8,572 bases of DNA from JAEZFI01 sp044508215 (GTDB taxonomy: Bacteria > Actinomycetota > Acidimicrobiia > Acidimicrobiales > Microtrichaceae). Below the pieces are notes generated by a model that saw only the letters and a list, made by a program, of their open reading frames with translations, was not told the DNA's origin and searched no databases. Positions 6,135 to 8,572 of this stretch are shown here, in pieces. The position numbers and the translations under genes were made by a program. Location: positions 1-8,572 of the forward strand of contig JBIQID010000131.1 of assembly GCA_044508215.1 (NCBI GenBank), written 5' to 3'. Position 1 is the stretch's first letter, and the number at the start of each line of letters is the position of its first letter.

Positions 6135-7472
6135 ATGGAGCACCACCAGGACTACGTGATGCGGACCATCGAGGAACGGCGGGTGCGCCTCGTCCGCCTC
6201 TGGTTCACCGACGTGCTCGGCCACCTGAAGTCGGTGGCGATCTCGCCCGTCGAGCTGGAGACCGCGTTCGAGGACGGGGTGCAGTTCGACGGTTCGGCGA
6301 TCGACGGGTTCTCCCGCGTGCAGGAGACCGACGTGCTCGCGATCCCCGACGCGTCGAGCTTCCAGCTCGTCAGCTGGGGCGACGGCGGCGACCTGTCGGC
6401 TCGGATGTTCTGCGACCTCCAGAACCTCGACGGGTCCCCGTTCGAGGGCGACCCCCGCCAGGTGCTGAAGCGCAACCTGAAGCGGGCGCGGGCCGCCGGC
6501 TACACGTTCATGGCGTCGCCCGAGGTCGAGTTCTTCTACTTCGAGTCGGCCGATCCCCGAGGTGGGCCCAAGCCCCTCGACTCCGCCAGCTACTTCGACC
6601 TCACGACCTTCGACGCCAGCTCCGACATCCGGCGTGCCACCTTGCAGCGCCTGGAGGCCACCGGCATCCCCGTCGAGTACTCGTTCCACGAGGACGCCCC
6701 GTCGCAGCACGAGATCGACCTCCGCTACACGGACGGGCTGTCGATGGCGGACAACCTGATGACCCTGCGTCTGGTGGTGAGGGAGGTGGCGCTCGAGCAC
6801 GGGGTCCACGCCACCTTCATGCCGAAGCCGCTGGCCGGCGAGCAGGGCTCGGGGATGCACACGCACCTCTCGCTGTGGAGCGGCGAGGAGAACGCGTTCC
6901 ACGACCCGGCCGGGGAGTACCACCTGTCGGACGTCGGACGTGCGTTCATCGCCGGCCTCCTGCGCCACGCTCCGGAGATCACGGCGATCACGAACCAGCT
7001 GGTGAACAGCTACAAGCGGCTGATCCTCGGCTTCGAGGCGCCCGTGCACGTGAGCTGGGCGCGCTCCAACCGCTCGGCGCTGGTCCGGGTGCCCGTGTCG
7101 AAGCGCGGCAAGGAGGCGGTGGGCACCCGCCTCGAGTACCGGGCCCCCGACCCGGCCTGCAACCCGTACCTCGCCTTCTCGGTGATCCTCGCCGCCGGCA
7201 TGGCGGGCATCGAGGGCGGCTACCGGCTCGAGGAGGAGGCGCAGCCCGACATCTTCGAGCTCAGCGACGCCGACCGGAAGGCGAAGGGCATCCGGCTGCT
7301 CCCCACCTCGCTCGCCGAGGCCCTCGACCAGATGGAAGGATCGACGCTCGTGCGAGAGGCCCTCGGCGAGCACATCTTCGAATGGTTCCTGCGGAACAAG
7401 CGCGCCGAGTGGAACGACTACAAGGGCCACGTGAGCCAGTTCGAGCTCGATCGGTACCTGGGGAGCTGGTGA
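6135..7472 (+). CDS. glnA2: GlnA2-type glutamine synthetase (GSI-alpha-like)
   Basis: This 445-residue type I glutamine synthetase most resembles mycobacterial GlnA2 from end to end, including the start (MEHHQDYVMRTIEER, then RLWFTDVLG). Seen are FDGSAIDGF (51-59, with D52 for ammonium), SPEVEFFYF (128-136), GSGMHTHLSLW (238-248), FEAPV (300-304, flap glutamate E301), SNRSALVRVP (311-320) and RAPDPACNPY (336-345). F374 in DIFEL stands where GSI-beta has its adenylylated tyrosine, so adenylylation is not expected; R61 aligns with the Arg linked to feedback inhibition in GSI-alpha. GlnA2 relatives in Streptomyces glutamylate polyamines, so glutamine may not be its only product. ATG 6135 is preferred over ATG 6114 because it matches family N-termini and has AAGG 7 nt upstream. 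It is the first gene of an operon with the GlnR-like gene. Confidence 0.93.
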   Translation: MEHHQDYVMRTIEERRVRLVRLWFTDVLGHLKSVAISPVELETAFEDGVQFDGSAIDGFSRVQETDVLAIPDASSFQLVSWGDGGDLSARMFCDLQNLDGSPFEGDPRQVLKRNLKRARAAGYTFMASPEVEFFYFESADPRGGPKPLDSASYFDLTTFDASSDIRRATLQRLEATGIPVEYSFHEDAPSQHEIDLRYTDGLSMADNLMTLRLVVREVALEHGVHATFMPKPLAGEQGSGMHTHLSLWSGEENAFHDPAGEYHLSDVGRAFIAGLLRHAPEITAITNQLVNSYKRLILGFEAPVHVSWARSNRSALVRVPVSKRGKEAVGTRLEYRAPDPACNPYLAFSVILAAGMAGIEGGYRLEEEAQPDIFELSDADRKAKGIRLLPTSLAEALDQMEGSTLVREALGEHIFEWFLRNKRAEWNDYKGHVSQFELDRYLGSW

Positions 7473-8144
7473 GTGGAGCCGCTGCTCCTGCACCCCGACC
7501 CGCCGCCGCCCGAGCTCGTCCGCGCGCTCGACCTCGCCGGCATGTCGTGGAAGGCGATGTCCGAGCCCCCGGCTGAGGACGACCAGGAGTGGGCGGGAGC
7601 GATCATCGCTGCCGACGGCGAGGACGACGTGTTCGGGTTCGTCCGGGCGATCCGCTCGGGCGACGAGCCGCTGCGCCCGGTGCTCCTCCTGCTGCGCGGC
7701 AACCAGCTGGGTGACCTCGACGGCCGCCACGAGCTGTTCGAGGACTTCTGCGTCACGCCGTTCCACCCGGTGGAGCTCGAGGCGCGCCTGCGGCACCTCC
7801 TCGCCCGGTCGGGCGGGCAGGGCGTGGTCACCGACGAGCTGCTCGTCTACGACTCGCTCGCCCTGAACCTCGAGACGTACCAGGCGGTGATCGCCGGGCG
7901 CCCGCTCGACCTCACCTACATGGAGTACGAGCTGTTGAAGTTCCTGGCGTCGAACCCGGGTCGCGTCTTCACGCGGGAGACGCTCCTCAGCCGGGTGTGG
8001 GGCTACGAGTACTACGGGGGCGCTCGCACGGTGGACGTCCACATCCGTCGCCTGCGGGCGAAGCTCGGCGAGGAGCACGCGCACCTCATCCAGACGGTGC
8101 GCAGCGTGGGCTACAAGTTCGGCGAACGCCGCTGGAGCGCCTGA
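7473..8144 (+). CDS. glnR: GlnR-like OmpR-family nitrogen regulator with degenerate receiver
   Basis: This 223-residue protein has an N-terminal receiver-like domain (about 1-112) and a C-terminal OmpR/PhoB winged helix (about 118-217). The DNA-binding part reads almost like mycobacterial GlnR: GRPLDLTYMEYELLKFL (142-158), GRVFTRETLLSRVWGYEYYG (163-182), RTVDVHIRRLRAKLG (185-199) and TVRSVGYKF (208-216). The receiver is worn: the beta-1 acidic pair is HPD (7-9), and the beta-5 lysine before Pro-Phe is threonine (T95 in CVTPF). D48 may sit near the phosphoacceptor place. Known GlnR proteins are orphan regulators that work without phosphorylation and control glnA, glnII and amtB. No sensor kinase is adjacent. 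The GTG start follows the TGA of the glutamine synthetase gene directly, with GGGGAG 7 nt upstream (7460-7465), so translation is coupled. It probably binds the box at 6046-6083 and controls itself. Confidence 0.88.
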   Translation: MEPLLLHPDPPPPELVRALDLAGMSWKAMSEPPAEDDQEWAGAIIAADGEDDVFGFVRAIRSGDEPLRPVLLLLRGNQLGDLDGRHELFEDFCVTPFHPVELEARLRHLLARSGGQGVVTDELLVYDSLALNLETYQAVIAGRPLDLTYMEYELLKFLASNPGRVFTRETLLSRVWGYEYYGGARTVDVHIRRLRAKLGEEHAHLIQTVRSVGYKFGERRWSA

Positions 8145-8182
8145 GGCGGTTCGCTCGGAGCAGGTCCGTCGTGTCGGGGCAG

Positions 8183-8228
8183 CGCCGGGTTCGGTGGCCG
8201 CGCCTGTTCTGGCGCCCGCCGCCCGGCG
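8183..8228. terminator. Long hairpin between convergent glnR-like and small membrane protein genes
   Basis: Three stacked stems form one arm: CGCCGGG (8183-8189) with CCCGGCG (8222-8228); CGGTGG (8192-8197) with CCGCCG (8216-8221), including one T-G pair; and GCGCC (8200-8204) with GGCGC (8211-8215). The loop is TGTTCT, and two 2-nt bulges lie on the left side. It sits 38 nt past the regulator stop and 15 nt past the stop of the opposing gene, so it can serve both. There is no T-tract on either side. Confidence 0.6.
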
Positions 8229-8243
8229 AGGTCGGCGGCTCGC

Positions 8244-8402
8244 CTACTTGTTGGTGGCGATCAGCTCGGAGCCCTCGTGACGCTTCTCGGCGTCGGTCTT
8301 CATGAGGGTGCCGATGATGGCGGCGATCACTCCGCCGGTCGCGAAGAACGCCACGGGCAGCGCGATCACGAGTGCGATGACGATTGCGACGGCTCCAGCC
8401 AT
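8244..8402 (-). CDS. Small one-helix membrane protein, 52 residues
   Basis: I do not recognise a characterised family. The product starts MAGAVAIVIALVIALPVAFF, continues hydrophobic to about residue 34 (ATGGVIAAIIGTLM), and ends in a charged tail (KTDAEKRHEGSELIATNK). This is one long or two short transmembrane segments with a short charged C-terminus. The reading frame is clean, with an ATG start and TAG stop. There is no Shine-Dalgarno, but TACCAT ends 6 nt before the ATG, fitting leaderless expression. It converges on the GlnR-like gene, with a shared hairpin between them. Small membrane proteins near nitrogen genes can partner transporters or enzymes, but nothing here shows that. Its reality rests on the hydrophobic plus charged pattern and the well-placed -10. 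Confidence 0.65.
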   Translation of the reverse strand: MAGAVAIVIALVIALPVAFFATGGVIAAIIGTLMKTDAEKRHEGSELIATNK

Positions 8403-8408
8403 GGCCGC

Positions 8409-8414
8409 ATGGTA
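8409..8414 (-). promoter_or_regulatory. -10-like TACCAT placed for a leaderless small-protein mRNA
   Basis: On the minus strand TACCAT (fits TANNNT) is followed by 6 nt and then ATG 8402. The spacing is identical to that before nadE and the MarR gene. No clear -35 is seen. Confidence 0.5.
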
Positions 8415-8485
8415 TCCCGCGGCTGCTGCAGGCCCGCCACGTCGGTCGCCGCGCCCTCGTAGGTGGGACGGCGATGTCAGGGCCG

Positions 8486-8532
8486 AACCTGTCCGCTTGT
8501 GGGCGGCCTGTTCGCCGGGATCGGGACAGGTT
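8486..8532. repeat. Perfect 9-bp inverted repeat with inner hairpin near right edge
   Basis: AACCTGTCC (8486-8494) and GGACAGGTT (8524-8532) are perfect inverted copies 29 bp apart. Between them GGCG (8502-8505) can pair with CGCC (8513-8516). The structure lies upstream of the small membrane protein gene and of a possible plus-strand gene beyond the edge, so it may be an operator pair or a terminator. No coding frame is supported in 8403-8572. Confidence 0.55.
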
Positions 8533-8563
8533 GGCGCCGTAGGCGGCGATCCGAGATGTGTCG

Positions 8564-8570
8564 AGAAGGA
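8564..8570 (+). promoter_or_regulatory. Possible ribosome binding site for a plus-strand gene beyond the window
   Basis: AGAAGGA lies at the extreme right edge. If a start codon follows within about 5-10 nt, a plus-strand gene begins just outside. This cannot be confirmed here. Confidence 0.2.
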
Positions 8571-8572
8571 CT

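Noticed and set aside
5921..6136. N-terminal extension of GSII upstream of GTG 5920
   Set aside because: The frame is open, but the extra residues do not resemble GSII. They would cover the GlnR-type box and overlap the start of the divergent gene.
5904..8084. Very long open frame on the minus strand (726 codons) opposite the GlnA2-like and GlnR-like genes
   Set aside because: Its composition is Arg, His, Val and Glu rich, as expected for the shadow of high-GC codons, and it matches no family. The opposite strand encodes two clearly recognisable proteins.
1..8572. CRISPR arrays, tRNA or rRNA genes, insertion sequences, phage genes
   Set aside because: By eye, no regularly spaced direct repeats of CRISPR size, no cloverleaf with a T-arm motif, no transposase-like frame and no terminal inverted repeats with target duplications were found.

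Overview
The window is strongly G+C-rich bacterial DNA, with G/C-ending codons, frequent GTG starts and densely packed genes on both strands. The gene set points to an actinobacterium: a RpoD-like sigma factor, eukaryote-type glutamine synthetase GSII, a GlnA2-type glutamine synthetase, and a GlnR-like winged-helix regulator. The sigma factor wording and the GlnA2-GlnR pairing suggest a deep-branching group such as Acidimicrobiia, but that placement is inference. Nothing looks like phage, plasmid, transposon or CRISPR.

Layout, left to right. (1) 1-307, minus: N-terminal part of a sigma-70 family factor that runs off the left edge. (2) 512-2525, minus: a two-gene unit, an acyltransferase-3 membrane protein followed 13 nt later by an unrecognised protein that may be a helical, ferritin-like bundle. 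(3) 2660-3151, plus: a MarR-family regulator, divergent from the acyltransferase and overlapping tail to tail with (4) 3132-4757, minus: glutamine-dependent NAD+ synthetase. (5) 4901-5920, minus: glnII, followed by two strong hairpins. (6) 6135-8144, plus: a glnA2-like glutamine synthetase and, immediately after its stop codon, a GlnR-like response regulator. (7) 8244-8402, minus: a 52-residue one-helix membrane protein, convergent with the regulator across a long hairpin. (8) 8403-8572: mostly an inverted repeat and a possible ribosome binding site for a gene beyond the edge.

The centre of interest is a compact nitrogen-assimilation module at 4822-8228. Two glutamine synthetases of different classes are transcribed divergently, and the regulator that probably controls them is translationally coupled to one. 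Between them lies an array of four 5-bp half-sites at an exact 11-bp period that fits the GlnR box known from Streptomyces and mycobacteria. The regulator's receiver domain has lost residues needed for phosphotransfer, as in known GlnR proteins. This suggests a self-contained, autoregulated circuit. NadE next door uses glutamine as its amide donor, so it may draw on the product of the module.

A second theme is leaderless expression. Three starts (the MarR gene, nadE and the small membrane protein) each have a TANNNT -10-like hexamer ending exactly 6 nt before the start codon, while most other genes have Shine-Dalgarno sequences.
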